The notes beneath the pieces were generated by a model that saw nothing but the letters and a program-made list of their open reading frames with translations, had not been told where the DNA came from and made no database searches. This document shows, piece by piece, positions 63,611 to 64,000 of a stretch of DNA of 64,000 bases (positions within the stretch are counted from its first letter, which is position 1; every line of letters begins with the position of its first letter). The translations under genes and the position numbers were made by a program. Origin of the DNA: an uncultured Acetobacteraceae bacterium. Its GTDB lineage: Bacteria > Pseudomonadota > Alphaproteobacteria > Acetobacterales > Acetobacteraceae. The DNA lies in contig CAIVPZ010000082.1 in assembly GCA_903907955.1 (NCBI GenBank), positions 62,001-126,000 of the forward strand, read 5' to 3'.

Positions 63611-64000
63611 TTCATCTCTCCGATATCGGGGCGTCCGCGTATCAGCGCTTCCGGGTGGCGCGAAAGGATGTCCGACAGCACGCGGATCGACTGCGCGGCG
63701 TCGTTCAACTGCACCAGCAGGCGGTCCAGGTTGCGGGAGAATTTCGAGTTGTCGCCGTAGCCGGCATCCACGCTCTGGAGCACGCGGTTGACCCGGCCGA
63801 CGGCTTCCTGCAGGCCGGCGGCGATATCGGGCAGGCGCCTAATCGCGGGGCCTGCGCCGGTATTGATGGTGGCCAGTACATCCTTCGCCGAGACCAGCGC
63901 CGCTTGCAGCGAATCGATTGTCCCACGCAGCGCCGGCCCGTTGGAGAGCTTGTTCAACCCGGCGAGCGTCTCGTTGAGGTTGTCGCCGATCTGCTTGAAC
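63607..64000 (-). CDS. pqiB: PqiB/MlaD-family protein (C-terminal part)
   Basis: The frame is open to the right edge, so only the last ~130 residues are visible. The end is helical (GPALRGTIDSLQAALVSAKD, LQEAVGRVNRVLQ, FSRNLDRLLVQLNDAAQSIR, ILSRHPEALIRGRPD), typical of PqiB C-termini after MCE domains. The assignment rests on this tail and the pqiC-pqiA neighbours. MCE domains themselves lie outside. Confidence 0.8.
   Translation of the reverse strand, partial: FKQIGDNLNETLAGLNKLSNGPALRGTIDSLQAALVSAKDVLATINTGAGPAIRRLPDIAAGLQEAVGRVNRVLQSVDAGYGDNSKFSRNLDRLLVQLNDAAQSIRVLSDILSRHPEALIRGRPDIGEMK

Overview
This is a very GC-rich chromosomal window with alphaproteobacterial gene content. Pointers are gltA, pyrE, aroE, mutS-glnD, a CIRCE-controlled groES-groEL pair, an ELM1-family protein, a RuBisCO-like protein with a cupin, and PqiABC. 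The mix fits Rhodospirillales, probably Acetobacteraceae, but no rRNA or taxonomic marker settles it. No tRNA, rRNA, CRISPR array, integrase or intact insertion sequence was recognised. The window is mostly core or shell chromosome with a few accessory cassettes.

Layout: 1-2.6 kb is the end of a branched-chain amino-acid ABC transporter operon (LivM-LivG fusion, LivF). 2.8-6.5 kb is a giant coiled-coil OmpA-like envelope protein. 6.7-8.6 kb holds two tandem paralogues with C-terminal DUF2061 membrane domains. 8.7-13.7 kb is a Gld-type ABC exporter operon (ATPase, permease, GldG-like, DUF4340) ending in a Nudix hydrolase with an odd start. 13.9-25 kb mixes an acyltransferase, pyrE, an ELM1 protein, a GDPD phosphodiesterase, gltA, a decayed SNase-like protein, CHAD, SixA and a DUF6134 protein. 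25-31 kb has an outer-membrane-like protein, aroE, a CBS protein and groES-groEL behind a CIRCE operator. 31-32.6 kb is a two-gene cassette of unknown function (lipoprotein plus small helical protein) with its own promoter and palindrome. A ClC channel and diaminopropionate ammonia-lyase follow.

36-40 kb contains a membrane protein with two DUF2061-like modules and, divergently, a two-gene unit: a proline-rich membrane protein with a possibly GrpE-like C-terminus and a divergent Hsp70-like ATPase with a C-terminal hydrophobic hairpin. mutS and glnD overlap by 4 bp and precede a small antitoxin-like protein. A hybrid histidine kinase with four PAS domains and a beta-helix-like membrane protein follow. 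51.8-55.2 kb is a compact minus-strand operon, O-acetylhomoserine sulfhydrylase (fused to a CoA-binding domain), RuBisCO-like protein and cupin, which matches the 5'-methylthioadenosine-isoprenoid shunt known from Rhodospirillum rubrum. The window ends with a molybdenum-cofactor nucleotidyltransferase fusion, an SGNH-like protein, an AraC regulator, exported proteins and a PqiBCA-type lipid transport operon running off the right edge.

The least explained structure is intergenic. Three copies of a ~105 bp two-hairpin element (18.8, 30.8 and 58.1 kb) and at least two copies of a ~90 bp inverted-repeat element (15.1 and 49.9 kb, partial at 45.8 kb) sit so that their terminal CTAG or CTGA supplies the stop codon of a flanking gene. 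A third GC-rich double-hairpin family lies at other gene ends, and in one case an ORF reads through it.
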